DNA from: Acidobacteriota bacterium
Lineage (GTDB): Bacteria; Actinomycetota; Acidimicrobiia; Acidimicrobiales; Acidimicrobilacustridaceae
Length of the DNA stretch: 57,799 nucleotides
NCBI GenBank assembly: GCA_018969405.1
Contig: JAGWYK010000007.1
Location: 1-57,799 of the forward strand
Direction: 5' to 3'
The position numbers and the translations under genes are program-made. The notes under the pieces are model-generated. The model was not told the DNA's origin, ran no database searches, and worked only from the letters and a program-made list of their open reading frames with translations. This document shows positions 34,294-42,438 of the stretch, piece after piece. The first letter of the stretch is position 1. Each line of letters begins with the position of its first letter.

Positions 34294-35801
34294 GCGCGGA
34301 ACCATCTCGTGAGCGAACGGGATCGGCAGGCGTCCCAGGACTCCCGCCAGGCCCGCCGGGCGGCATCGGCCTCGACGATCTGCGCGGCGACGAGTCGATC
34401 GATGACCGCAGGACCGACCGATCCGGAGCGGGCGTCGCGGTCCTTGATCCACTCCTCGGTGTAGCGAGCATCGATGATGGTGTCGAGGTCCGAGTTGACC
34501 CGCTGGATCCGATCGGCGAACTCGCTCGCCGGTGCCCCGTAGAGGGGTGCAGCGACCAGGGTGGCGCTGCGCAGGACGCTGAGCTGTTTGCGCACGCCGC
34601 GGATGTCGTCGGTGGAGGGCCGCTTGGGGAGGTTCTTGACGGCACGACGGGCACGGCGCCACAGCAGATCCATGACCTCGGGGATCGACTCGACCGCCGG
34701 CGGGCGCTCACCGCCGGAGAGCGAGGACGGATCGGAGAGCGCCATGAGACCGTCGAGCAGCCGCACGTACCGCTGGGAGTCGAGCACATCCTTCAGATGC
34801 GCCGTGGCCCGCGATCGACGCTCCCGGGCCCGGCCGACCAGCACATAGGCCGCATCGACCTCCTCGCCCGACAGGGACTCGACCGACCCGGTGATGCGGG
34901 CGAAGACCACATCGGCGATGCGTCGCTCGCCGAGCTCGGTCGACAGCCATTGGAGCTCGGCGCGCAGGTGGTCGACCGAGGTGGCGTCGATGTGATCGCG
35001 GAACGCCTTCAGATCGGCCCGGATGCGGCGGGAGGCCGAGCGGGCCCGCTGGACCACCCGGTCGTCCTGACCGAGGCGGATCCCGATGTCGCAGGCGATC
35101 ATCTCGGCCAGCGCCACCCGGATGGCTCGGGCCACCGCCTCGGCGATGGTGGCCTGGGGTCGAAGATCGGGAGGTGCCAGCGGTGAGGGCATCATGGCGC
35201 GCGGGCCGATGGCCCGGATCACCTTGGGGGTGGGATCGGGTGCGCCGGCACCGGCCCGGCGCATCGTCGCGGTGAGCAGTTCGAGCTGCTCGACGCTCCC
35301 CCCGGCGCGCAGCTCGATCTCGATCTCGCGGAACTGGGCGATCTGCTCTCCGCCCTCGCGAGCGATGACGGAATCATCGTCGATGGCGAACACCTCAGCA
35401 CCGTAGACGTCGACCAGCACCTGCCGCTGGCGATGACTGAGGATCTGGATGACCGGTTCCACCGGTGCGGACCGGACCCACGGCCGGATGATCGAACGCA
35501 GTTCCTCGGGGATGGTGGTGGCGTCGTCGACGACGTCGAACTCGAGGCGACGCAGGGATGCGGTGGCCGGAGCGAGGGGCAGCTTGAGCGTCCAGGTGGC
35601 GGCTCCGTCACCGGTGCGACGACGCAGGCTCACCCCTTCGCGGGACAGCCGCAGATCGGCGGTGTCGTAGTAGGTGGCGTCGAGGTCGAGGGTCGGGAGC
35701 TGGCGGATGCTGAGTCCGGCGACCACACCGTCGAGGTCGGGCATGGCGAATCCCGGACGCCCGCCCAGTTTCACCTCGCGTTCGATCGACCCCGAGGTCA
35801 T
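34290..35801 (-). CDS. CYTH-CHAD domain protein (polyphosphate-associated)
   Basis: 503 residues. The N-terminal CYTH/triphosphate-tunnel domain begins with the ExExK signature (EREVKL) and carries YYDTADLRLSREGVSLRRRTG, WTLKLP and FREIEIELR. The C-terminal alpha-helical CHAD domain (about 215-500) has basic helices RARSASRRIRADLKAFRD and IRGVRKQLSVLRSATLV that in the family bind polyphosphate. The protein could bind, localise or hydrolyse polyphosphate or triphosphates. It overlaps both ppk1 (stop/start ATGA) and the NUDIX gene (ATGA), indicating coupled expression. Confidence 0.9.
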   Translation of the reverse strand: MTSGSIEREVKLGGRPGFAMPDLDGVVAGLSIRQLPTLDLDATYYDTADLRLSREGVSLRRRTGDGAATWTLKLPLAPATASLRRLEFDVVDDATTIPEELRSIIRPWVRSAPVEPVIQILSHRQRQVLVDVYGAEVFAIDDDSVIAREGGEQIAQFREIEIELRAGGSVEQLELLTATMRRAGAGAPDPTPKVIRAIGPRAMMPSPLAPPDLRPQATIAEAVARAIRVALAEMIACDIGIRLGQDDRVVQRARSASRRIRADLKAFRDHIDATSVDHLRAELQWLSTELGERRIADVVFARITGSVESLSGEEVDAAYVLVGRARERRSRATAHLKDVLDSQRYVRLLDGLMALSDPSSLSGGERPPAVESIPEVMDLLWRRARRAVKNLPKRPSTDDIRGVRKQLSVLRSATLVAAPLYGAPASEFADRIQRVNSDLDTIIDARYTEEWIKDRDARSGSVGPAVIDRLVAAQIVEADAARRAWRESWDACRSRSLTRWFRA

Positions 35802-37942
35802 GGACGACCCCGGCGGGCCCGTGCCAGATCCTCGAGCATCTGATGGGACTCGACCCCGTGGCCGGGGCGGACCCGGTGCCAGGTGGAGTCCGGCCCGAGC
35901 TCCCAGGCCAGACGATCGTCAGCGAGTTGCACGTCGATGATCTGCTCCAGTCGGCGTCGTAGGGCCTCGTCCTCGATGGGGACCAGCGCCTCCACCCGCC
36001 GATCGAGGTTGCGGGGCATCAGGTCAGCGGAACCAATGTAGTACAGGGGTTCTCCGTCGCTTCCGTGGCCGAAGTGGTAGATCCGGGAGTGCTCGAGGTA
36101 GCGACCCACGATGGACCGGACCCGGATGTTCTCCGAGAGTCCGGGAACCCCGGGTCGCAGGCAGCAGATGCCCCGCACGATCAGATCGATGCTGACCCCG
36201 GCGCGGGAGGCGGCGTAGAGCGAGTCGATGAGCGCCGGATCGACGAGGCTGTTCATCTTGAGCACGATGCGCCCCTCGGCGCCATGGGCGGTCTCGGCGG
36301 CGATGAGCGCCTCGATCCCGGGACGCACCGCCTGCGGAGCCACGAGCAGCTTGGTGAAGTGGGGATCGCGGGCGAACCCGGTGAGCAGGTTGAACAGCTG
36401 GGTGAGATCGGAGCCGATGTCGGGATCACAGGTGAGCAGCCCGAGATCGTCGTAGAGCCGTGCGGTCTTCGGGTTGTAGTTGCCGGTTCCGACGTGGCTG
36501 TAGCGCCGGATGCCGTCATCGTCCTCGCGCACCACCAACGTGGTCTTGGTGTGGATCTTCAGACCCTTGAGGCCGTAGACGACATGGACGCCCGCGTTCT
36601 CGAGCTCGCGGGCCCAGCCGATGTTCTTCTTCTCGTCGAAGCGGGCCTTCAGCTCGACCAGGGCCGCCACCTGCTTGCCCCGCTCGGCGGCGCGCACCAA
36701 CGAGGTGATGATCGAGGTGTCCGAGCTCGTGCGGTAGAGGGTGAGCTTGATGGCGAGCACCTTGGGATCGCGCGAGGCCTGTCGGATGAACTCCTCGACC
36801 GAGGTCGAGAAGGACTCGTAGGGATGGTGCAGCAGCACATCACCCTGGCGGATGGCGGCGAAGAAGTCCGCGGGTTCGTCGGGGGCGTCACCGACGAGGC
36901 GTTCCTGGGTGATCGGCAGCCACGGATCGTCCTTGAGGTCGGGGCGATCGATGCGCTGCACCGACATGAGTCCACCGAGATCGATCGGGCCGGAGCAGAG
37001 GTACACATCCTCGGGATCCAGATCGAGTTCGCGCACGAGCAGTGCGAGGATCTCGGCGGAGACCCGCTCGTCGACCTCGAGTCGAACGGCACGACCGAAG
37101 CGCCGACGGCGCAGCTCGAGCTCGACCGCCTCGAGCAGATCGTCCGCCTCCTCCTCCTCCAGGGTCAGATCGGCATTGCGGGTGACCCGGAACGCGTAGT
37201 GCGGCCCCAGGTCCATGCCGGGGAACAGCACCCCGAGATGGGCGGCGATGATCTCCTCCAGCGGCACGAACCGACGACCGTCGGGCAGGGCGACGAACCG
37301 GTCGAGCAGCGTCGGGACCTTGACCCGGGCGAAGCGCTGATCGCCACTGACCGGATCGTTGACCACCACGGCGAGGTTCAGCGAAAGATCCGAGATGTAC
37401 GGGAACGGATGCCCGGGGTCGACCGCCAACGGGGTCAGCACCGGGAAGATCCGCTCATGGAAGAACTCGCGGAGGTGCTCGCGATCCTCATCGTCGAGGT
37501 CCGCGAAGGCCGCGAACTCGACGCCGACCGCAGCCAGCGCCGGCACGAGCTCGCCCAGCAGCAGCTGCTCAGCCCGGCGACGCTCGGCCTGGAGACGCTC
37601 GCGGATCTCCCGCAGCTGGGTGCGGGCGGACCGACCGTCCGCGGTGCGGTTGCCGAGACCGGCGGCGACCTGGTCCTTCAGACCGGCCACGCGCACCTGG
37701 AAGAACTCGTCGAGGTTCTGCGAGAAGATCGCCACGAACTTGAGCCGCTCGAGCAGTGGGACCGACGGGTTCGAGGCCAGCGCCAGCACGCGGGCGTCGA
37801 AGTCGATCCAGGACAGTTCGCGGTTCAGGAAGCGCTCGGGGGAGACGACGACAGCCTCGGGATCGCCCTCGGGCAGGGGTCGGGGCTGTCCAACCGAGGT
37901 GACTCCGGCCTCATCACCACCAGGGAGGGGGCCAGCGGACAT
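35798..37942 (-). CDS. ppk1: Polyphosphate kinase 1
   Basis: 714 residues, normal PPK1 length. The N-domain has RFLNRELSWIDFDARVLALA and FSQNLDEFFQVRVAGL. The catalytic HKD-like motifs are YSHVGTGNYNPKTARLYDDLGLL, with the phosphorylated His, and IYHFGHGSDGEPLYYIGSADLMPRNLDRRVE. It reversibly makes polyphosphate from ATP. ATG 37942 has TAGGAT six nt upstream and no ribosome site (leaderless). The CYTH-CHAD gene starts within its stop codon. I see no PHO-box tandem upstream, so ppk1 may not be under the same control as pst. Confidence 0.95.
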   Translation of the reverse strand: MSAGPLPGGDEAGVTSVGQPRPLPEGDPEAVVVSPERFLNRELSWIDFDARVLALASNPSVPLLERLKFVAIFSQNLDEFFQVRVAGLKDQVAAGLGNRTADGRSARTQLREIRERLQAERRRAEQLLLGELVPALAAVGVEFAAFADLDDEDREHLREFFHERIFPVLTPLAVDPGHPFPYISDLSLNLAVVVNDPVSGDQRFARVKVPTLLDRFVALPDGRRFVPLEEIIAAHLGVLFPGMDLGPHYAFRVTRNADLTLEEEEADDLLEAVELELRRRRFGRAVRLEVDERVSAEILALLVRELDLDPEDVYLCSGPIDLGGLMSVQRIDRPDLKDDPWLPITQERLVGDAPDEPADFFAAIRQGDVLLHHPYESFSTSVEEFIRQASRDPKVLAIKLTLYRTSSDTSIITSLVRAAERGKQVAALVELKARFDEKKNIGWARELENAGVHVVYGLKGLKIHTKTTLVVREDDDGIRRYSHVGTGNYNPKTARLYDDLGLLTCDPDIGSDLTQLFNLLTGFARDPHFTKLLVAPQAVRPGIEALIAAETAHGAEGRIVLKMNSLVDPALIDSLYAASRAGVSIDLIVRGICCLRPGVPGLSENIRVRSIVGRYLEHSRIYHFGHGSDGEPLYYIGSADLMPRNLDRRVEALVPIEDEALRRRLEQIIDVQLADDRLAWELGPDSTWHRVRPGHGVESHQMLEDLARARRGRP

Positions 37943-37948
37943 GGTCTG

Positions 37949-37954
37949 ATCCTA
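37949..37954 (-). promoter_or_regulatory. -10 hexamer TAGGAT, leaderless ppk1 operon
   Basis: It ends six nt before ATG 37942. Confidence 0.55.
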
Positions 37955-38046
37955 CTCCCGAGCCTCTGCACCGCCCCGGCGGTCACCCTCGGACGGACGG
38001 GTCAGGACCGACACGGCGCCGCCGCGTCGGTCCTCGAACCGTGTGC

Positions 38047-38316
38047 TCAGTCGTCCTCGGGGAGTCCGAGGTCCCAGGTGAGGATGAGGTTCTCGCGCTC
38101 GGCGTCGCGCACCACTCGTTCACGGTTGCGTCGGAACTGCGGATCGTGAGGAGGCAGCAGCAGCAGACGGGCCATGACCCGGGACCGGAAGTCGTCGACG
38201 AGACCACGGACCTCGGACTCTCCCTGGACATCCCAGTGCGGCGCGACGGGGCCGAGGTAGATCACCCGGACATGACCACGGGGCGGCTGATCGGTCTGGA
38301 CTTCGGTCATCGACAT
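38047..38316 (-). CDS. Conserved-looking small hypothetical protein
   Basis: 89 residues (ATG 38316; ATG 38310 also possible). Its sequence has a beta strand HVRVIYLGPVAPHWDV, then helix-rich FRSRVMARLLLLPPHDPQFRRNRERVVRDAERENLILTWDLGLPEDD. I recognise no domain, signal or membrane helix. Composition and the compact end-to-end ORF with consistent high GC at third positions support coding. It is divergent from whiB across a 157-bp gap; a TAGCAT hexamer on the minus strand at 38373-38378 could be its -10, giving a leader of about 55 nt. Confidence 0.55.
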   Translation of the reverse strand: MSMTEVQTDQPPRGHVRVIYLGPVAPHWDVQGESEVRGLVDDFRSRVMARLLLLPPHDPQFRRNRERVVRDAERENLILTWDLGLPEDD

Positions 38317-38460
38317 CGGTGCACTGCGCTTTCGTCTGCGGAACGGCGGGAACGTCGCCGCCGGTCCACCGATGCTAGCGGCGAGGCCCCACCAGCCCCC
38401 CATCTGTCGACTTTGCCCGAACTTTGCCCGAGCCTTAGGGGGGTTTTTCGCCCCACTCCC

Positions 38461-38466
38461 TAGGTT
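38461..38466 (+). promoter_or_regulatory. -10 hexamer TAGGTT, leaderless whiB
   Basis: It ends seven nt before ATG 38474. Confidence 0.6.
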
Positions 38467-38473
38467 GCACCAC

Positions 38474-38725
38474 ATGGAAACCGCAAACGACTGGATGGAT
38501 CAGGGAGCCTGCCGGGATCACCGGCCGGACACGTTCTTCCCGAGCGACGGCGTCGGGGTCGAGGTCGCCAAGCGCATCTGTGCGACCTGCCCGGTGATCG
38601 ACACCTGCCTCGAGTACGCCCTGGCGAACCACATCGACCACGGCGTCTGGGGTGGAGCGTCCGAACGCCACCGTCGCCGCATCCTCAAAGCGAGGGGGGT
38701 ACGGATCCCGGTCCTCAGCGAGTGA
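38474..38725 (+). CDS. WhiB-family Fe-S transcription regulator (first copy)
   Basis: 83 residues, full WhiB length. The four cluster cysteines are visible: the Cys of GACRDH, then AKRICATCPVIDTCLEYAL (C-x2-C-x5-C). The downstream GVWGG turn and a basic C-terminus (SERHRRRILKARGVR) give the DNA/sigma-factor contact. WhiB proteins hold a [4Fe-4S] cluster and bind the housekeeping sigma factor. It is leaderless (TAGGTT, 7 nt). Tandem hairpins directly follow the stop. Which Wbl class it belongs to is not clear from sequence alone. Confidence 0.9.
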   Translation: METANDWMDQGACRDHRPDTFFPSDGVGVEVAKRICATCPVIDTCLEYALANHIDHGVWGGASERHRRRILKARGVRIPVLSE

Positions 38726-38762
38726 CCCTCACCCGCTGAGGGCCGGGTCCCCCACCCGGCCC
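38726..38762 (+). terminator. Overlapping hairpins after whiB
   Basis: CCCTCA-CCCGC-TGAGGG (38726-38742) starts right at the stop codon. GGGCCGGGT-CCCCC-ACCCGGCCC (38740-38762), with a 9-bp stem, shares its first three G bases, so the two stems are mutually exclusive or stacked. There is no U tract. Probably terminates whiB. Confidence 0.55.
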
Positions 38763-38793
38763 GCCGTCCTCACCGCCAGCACCCGTTCGACAT

Positions 38794-38837
38794 CCCCCAC
38801 GATCTCTCTTTCCCCCCACGATCTCCCCCCACGATCT
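38794..38837. repeat. Three copies of CCCCCACGATCT
   Basis: Exact 12-mers at 38794-38805, 38813-38824 and 38826-38837, spaced 19 and 13 bp, immediately before the stem-loop upstream of the formiminotransferase gene. They may be binding sites or slippage products. Confidence 0.7.
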
Positions 38838-38880
38838 GATCCTGCTCCACCGGCGCCGCACCCGCCGGTGGGGCAGGATC
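38838..38880 (+). promoter_or_regulatory. 18-bp stem-loop directly upstream of the formiminotransferase start
   Basis: Arms 38838-38855 and 38863-38880 pair at 17 of 18 positions around a 7-nt loop and begin/end with GATCCTGC/GCAGGATC. The stem ends five nt before ATG 38886, so in RNA it would sit on the ribosome-binding region. It could act as an RNA thermometer-like block, attenuator or protein site. Confidence 0.6.
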
Positions 38881-38885
38881 TTCCA

Positions 38886-39689
38886 ATGATCGAGTCCGTG
38901 ATCAACATCAGCGAGGGTCGTCGCCGCGACCTCGTCGACGACATCGCCGCCGCCGCCGGACCCGATCTGCTCGATGTGCACACCTGTGCGTTCCACAACC
39001 GGAGCGTGCTCACCGTGGTCGGCGACCCGGCACCCCGCGCCATCGCCCGTCGCAGCATGGAACTGCTCGACCTCACCACGCATGCCGGTGCCCACCCGCG
39101 CATCGGCGTGGTCGATGTCGTCCCGTTCATCGCCCTCGACGGGACCCCGCCCCGCGACGCGCTCGCCGCGCGCGACGCCTTCGCCCGCTGGGCCGCCGAG
39201 GAGCTCAGCGTCCCGGTGTTCCTCTACGGACCGGAGCGCACCCTGCCCGAGATCCGCCGGAGCGCGTTCACCACCCTGTCCCCCGACCATGGACCGACCC
39301 AGCCGCATCCCACCGCCGGCGCCATCGCCGTGGGATGCCGACCGCCGCTGGTGGCCTACAACCTGTGGCTGGTCGACCCCGATCTCGCCACCGCCCGGCG
39401 GATCGCCGCCGAGCTGCGCTCACCGGCGGTGCGGACCCTGGGGCTGGCGGTGGGCGACGGCGTGCAGGTGTCGATGAACCTCATCGATCCCGACTCGGTC
39501 GGACCGGCCGAGGTGTTCGAGGCCGTGGGCCGCCGGACGTCGATCGCCCGGGCCGAACTGGTCGGACTGCTGCCCGCCGCCGTGCTCGGGCGGATCGATC
39601 CCGGCCGATGGGAGCAGTTGGACCTCGCCGAGGACCGGACCATCGAGCATCGACTCGCCCTGCGGGAGCAGCGGCGGCAGAAGGACTGA
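38886..39689 (+). CDS. Glutamate formimidoyltransferase (FTCD N-terminal type)
   Basis: 267 residues, covering the N- and C-subdomains of formiminotransferase but no cyclodeaminase. Matching blocks are ESVINISEGRRRDLVDDIA, HNRSVLTVVGDP, HAGAHPRIGVVDVVPFIAL, VFLYGPERTLPEIRR, VGCRPPLVAYNLWL and VQVSMNLIDP. It would move a formimino group from formiminoglutamate to tetrahydrofolate (histidine degradation, one-carbon supply). No other hut gene is present. Translation initiation lies directly behind a large hairpin. Frame extension to 38652 would overlap whiB and is unlikely. Confidence 0.85.
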   Translation: MIESVINISEGRRRDLVDDIAAAAGPDLLDVHTCAFHNRSVLTVVGDPAPRAIARRSMELLDLTTHAGAHPRIGVVDVVPFIALDGTPPRDALAARDAFARWAAEELSVPVFLYGPERTLPEIRRSAFTTLSPDHGPTQPHPTAGAIAVGCRPPLVAYNLWLVDPDLATARRIAAELRSPAVRTLGLAVGDGVQVSMNLIDPDSVGPAEVFEAVGRRTSIARAELVGLLPAAVLGRIDPGRWEQLDLAEDRTIEHRLALREQRRQKD

Positions 39690-39894
39690 GGACCCGGGAA
39701 CGACGTTCTGTGTGTCGAGCCGTGTGTCGGGCTATGTGTCGACCTGCTCGTCGAGCTGCTGATCGAACCTCTGCTGATCGACCTGCTGGGGGACGGGTCG
39801 GTGGCAGGGGCGTTGGAAGGGGCGTCGATGGGTGACCCGGTGACCCGGGTGAGGTTCTGTCGATCGGCCCGGGTCGGTGACGCCGGACCGGGGA

Positions 39895-40257
39895 TCAGGC
39901 GGTGGCGGAGGTGCGAGCCGAGGTGGCCGCCGCCCGGGCCAGCGCACGCTGGCGACGGATGCGACGACGCTCACGTTCGCTCATACCGCCCCAGATGCCG
40001 AACTTCTCGCCGTTGGCCAGGGCGTACTCGAGGCAGTCGTCGCGCACGACACAGCCCCGACAGACCTCCTTGGCCTCACGGGTGGAGGCGCCCCGCTCGG
40101 GGAAGAACAGGTCGGGGTCGACGCCGAGGCAGTTGGCGAGGTCCTGCCAGGACTTGTCCTCGCCGAGCTCGACGGCGGTCAGAGAAGCGTCAGATCGTGC
40201 CGATGCGGGCTGGACGGCTGCGGACGGAGCAGGCGATGAGGATGAGGATGCGGGCAT
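39895..40257 (-). CDS. WhiB-family Fe-S transcription regulator (second copy)
   Basis: 120 residues. An Ala/Ser-rich 40-residue N-terminal extension precedes the WhiB domain: WQDLANCLGVDPDLFFPERG, EAKEVCRGCVVRDDCLEYAL with the C-x2-C-x5-C spacing, FGIWGG and a basic tail (MSERERRRIRRQRALARAAA). Longer than the first copy and different in the loop before the Cys triad, so not a recent duplicate. ATG 40257 is six nt after GGGGGA. A 14-bp perfect palindrome lies about 30 nt upstream. The 205-bp gap to the formiminotransferase gene holds only GTGTGTCG and CTGCTGATCGA short repeats. Confidence 0.9.
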   Translation of the reverse strand: MPASSSSSPAPSAAVQPASARSDASLTAVELGEDKSWQDLANCLGVDPDLFFPERGASTREAKEVCRGCVVRDDCLEYALANGEKFGIWGGMSERERRRIRRQRALARAAATSARTSATA

Positions 40258-40287
40258 GTCGGTCCCCCAGGATCGAGAGCGTGCAAT

Positions 40288-40301
40288 CGTGTAATTACAC
40301 G
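40288..40301. promoter_or_regulatory. Palindrome CGTGTAATTACACG upstream of second whiB
   Basis: A perfect 14-bp palindrome with an AT-rich centre, rare in this GC-rich context, 31-44 nt upstream of ATG 40257. It overlaps the expected promoter region and resembles a dimeric regulator's operator. Confidence 0.55.
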
Positions 40302-40393
40302 GGTGTGATCTTGCCCCGGAAATCCCCAAGATGCAAGGGGAAACCGCCCTCCGGGGCGAGGGAACGCCCCCGAAGATCCCGCCCCGAGGGGGT

Positions 40394-42409
40394 TCAGCCG
40401 GCCCGACGGCCCCGGAGCAGCTGCCGCTTGTGCTCGATGAAGTCCACCAGCACGTAGTCGCCGAGGGTCTCCGGGGTGGTGAAGAAGGCCCGTCCCCGGT
40501 TCAGCTCGGTCAGCTTCTCGATGAAATGCCGCAGATCCGGGGTGGCGTCGAGGACGAAGGTGTTGATCCGGATGTCGTCACGGGTGCAGAGCATGACCTC
40601 CCGGAGCGTGGCGTCCACGGTGGCCTGCACGGGCGGATAGTTGAAGTAGACGTCGCCGGACTGGGTGATGTGGGCGGTGGGCTCGCCGTCGGTGATCATG
40701 ATGATCTGCTTGGTGCCGGACTGGCGGGAGAGCAGCCGACGGGCGATCTGCAGGCCGTGCTGCATGTTGGTGCCGTAGACGAAGTCCCAGGACACCTCGG
40801 GGAGCAGTTCGGGTGTGAGCTCGCGGGCACGCTCGCTGAAGCCCACGATGCCCATGTAGTCGCGCGGGAACTTCGAGGTGATGAGCGAGTGCAGCGCCAT
40901 GGTGACCTTCTTGGCCGGCAGGAAGTTCTCACGCATGGGCATGGAGAGCGAGAGGTCGATCATCAGCACGGTGCTGGACCGCACCATGTGCTCGGTCCGC
41001 TCCACCTCGAAGTCCTCAGGGCTCAGGCGCACCGGTGAACCGCTCCCGCCGCGCTGCACGGCGTTGCGCACCGTGCGGCCGATGTCGAGGTTGAACGGGT
41101 CGCCGAACTCATAGGGCTTTGTGGAGTGGTCGCGCTCGTGGCCGATGCCGATCCGGGAGATCTCATGCTGGCCGGCCTTGTCCATGGCCATCTTGGTGAA
41201 CAGCTCGTCGAGCGAGTTGCGGCCGATCTGCCGGATGCCCCGCGGTGTGAGCTCCAGTCGTCCCTCTCGGTTCTCGACGAGTCCGGACTCCTCGAGCCGA
41301 CGGGCGAGCTCGGCCATCTGCTCGAGGCTGCGGGCGGTCTCCTCACCCAGCAGTTCCCGGGCCCGATCGATGTCGACCTCGGCCAGGGCTCCGGGCGAAC
41401 TGGCCCCCTGCAGGAGGTGCTCCAACTGATCGAGATCACCCAGCTCCTGCAGCATCTGGTTGGCCTCACCCATCGAGAGCGGGTCCTGGCCCGAGAAGTC
41501 GTACTGCTCCCCCCAGTTCATACCGGGGAACATCTGCTGGAGGTTCTGACCCAGCTGGTCGACCTGCCAGCGCAGGTCCATGTCATCGAGCAGCTGGTCC
41601 GACAGCGCCTGCAGCTGCGCCCGCTGCTCCGGGGTCATCGAGTTGAGCATGGCCTGCGCCGCCGCCATGCGCCGAGCCATGATCTCGAGCAGCTCGTCGA
41701 GGTTCTGCGGGTTCTCGGGGAAGAAGTCACCGAAGCGTTCCATGAACCCGTCGAAGTCCGGTTCCTCACCGCGCTGCCGGGCCTCGAGCATCTGGTTGAG
41801 CTCGGCGAACATGTCCTTCATGCGGCTCATGTCCTCGGGGGTCATCCCCTCGACGGCGCCGGTCATCTGGTCCACGTACTGCTGCATGAGCTGCTCACGG
41901 AGGCGGTCGACCAGCTGCTCGAAACGCTCGCGGGCCTCGGGCGAGGCGAACTCGTAGTTCTGCAGATCACGGACCATGCCCGCGAGATCGGGCGAGAGGA
42001 GATCGAGGGCGGCATGCCGCTCGGCGTTGGCCTGATCGGTGAGTTCGCGGCGGCGGGGGTCCCCAGACTCCTGCGCCTGCTGGGCCGCAGCGTCGAGCGC
42101 GTCGCGCTCGGTGGCGACCACCTCGCGCAGCTCCCGGGCGATGTCGTCGTAGATGTCACCGAGGCTGTGGTTCTCGAGAGCCTCGCGCCGCTTCTTGCGG
42201 AGTTTCTCGAGCATCTCGCGCATGCCCTGCATGCGCTGCCCGTCGGGGGTCTGGAACCCGGTCTGCATCATGCGCCGCAGCGCTGCGTTGAGATCGCCGT
42301 GGTAGAGCAGATCGTCGGTGATCTCGCTGAAGATGTCGGTGGCGTCGAGTTCGAAACCGACCTGCGTGCCGTCCCACCGCGAGTAGCGGACGCGGTTGCT
42401 CTTTCCCAT
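40394..42409 (-). CDS. VWA-domain protein, partner of MoxR-like AAA+ ATPase
   Basis: 671 residues. A long helical, Gln/Met/Glu-rich N-terminal region (about 1-430, e.g. MREMLEKLRKKRREALENHSLGDIYDDIARELREV) precedes a VWA domain with the MIDAS motif DLSLSMPM and the later Thr/Asp positions (MITDGEPTAH). No signal peptide. Such cytoplasmic VWA proteins act with MoxR/RavA-type AAA+ ATPases to insert metals or remodel complexes. The matching ATPase is 2 kb away at 44366-45772. ATG 42409 has TACGGT six nt upstream (leaderless). Confidence 0.85.
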   Translation of the reverse strand: MGKSNRVRYSRWDGTQVGFELDATDIFSEITDDLLYHGDLNAALRRMMQTGFQTPDGQRMQGMREMLEKLRKKRREALENHSLGDIYDDIARELREVVATERDALDAAAQQAQESGDPRRRELTDQANAERHAALDLLSPDLAGMVRDLQNYEFASPEARERFEQLVDRLREQLMQQYVDQMTGAVEGMTPEDMSRMKDMFAELNQMLEARQRGEEPDFDGFMERFGDFFPENPQNLDELLEIMARRMAAAQAMLNSMTPEQRAQLQALSDQLLDDMDLRWQVDQLGQNLQQMFPGMNWGEQYDFSGQDPLSMGEANQMLQELGDLDQLEHLLQGASSPGALAEVDIDRARELLGEETARSLEQMAELARRLEESGLVENREGRLELTPRGIRQIGRNSLDELFTKMAMDKAGQHEISRIGIGHERDHSTKPYEFGDPFNLDIGRTVRNAVQRGGSGSPVRLSPEDFEVERTEHMVRSSTVLMIDLSLSMPMRENFLPAKKVTMALHSLITSKFPRDYMGIVGFSERARELTPELLPEVSWDFVYGTNMQHGLQIARRLLSRQSGTKQIIMITDGEPTAHITQSGDVYFNYPPVQATVDATLREVMLCTRDDIRINTFVLDATPDLRHFIEKLTELNRGRAFFTTPETLGDYVLVDFIEHKRQLLRGRRAG

Positions 42410-42415
42410 GGGGGC

Positions 42416-42421
42416 ACCGTA
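42416..42421 (-). promoter_or_regulatory. -10 hexamer TACGGT, leaderless VWA gene
   Basis: It ends six nt before ATG 42409. Confidence 0.5.
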
Positions 42422-42426
42422 CAGGG

Positions 42427-42432
42427 GATACT
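42427..42432 (+). promoter_or_regulatory. Weak -10 (GATACT) before the GH1-like gene
   Basis: GATACT ends six nt before ATG 42439. It fits the leaderless spacing but has G in place of the first T. Confidence 0.35.
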
Positions 42433-42438
42433 GCGAAG

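Noticed and set aside
36065-38149. Long plus-strand open frame antisense to ppk1
   Set aside because: Shadow of ppk1, whose motifs and length are canonical.
38326-38475. N-terminal extension of the small minus-strand hypothetical protein
   Set aside because: It would run through the whiB promoter and start codon and has unlike composition; ATG 38316 or 38310 is more credible.
39690-39894. Possible small gene between the formiminotransferase and second whiB
   Set aside because: Only short frames rich in Gln/Pro over simple repeats (GTGTGTCG, CTGCTGATCGA); no ribosome site or conserved pattern.
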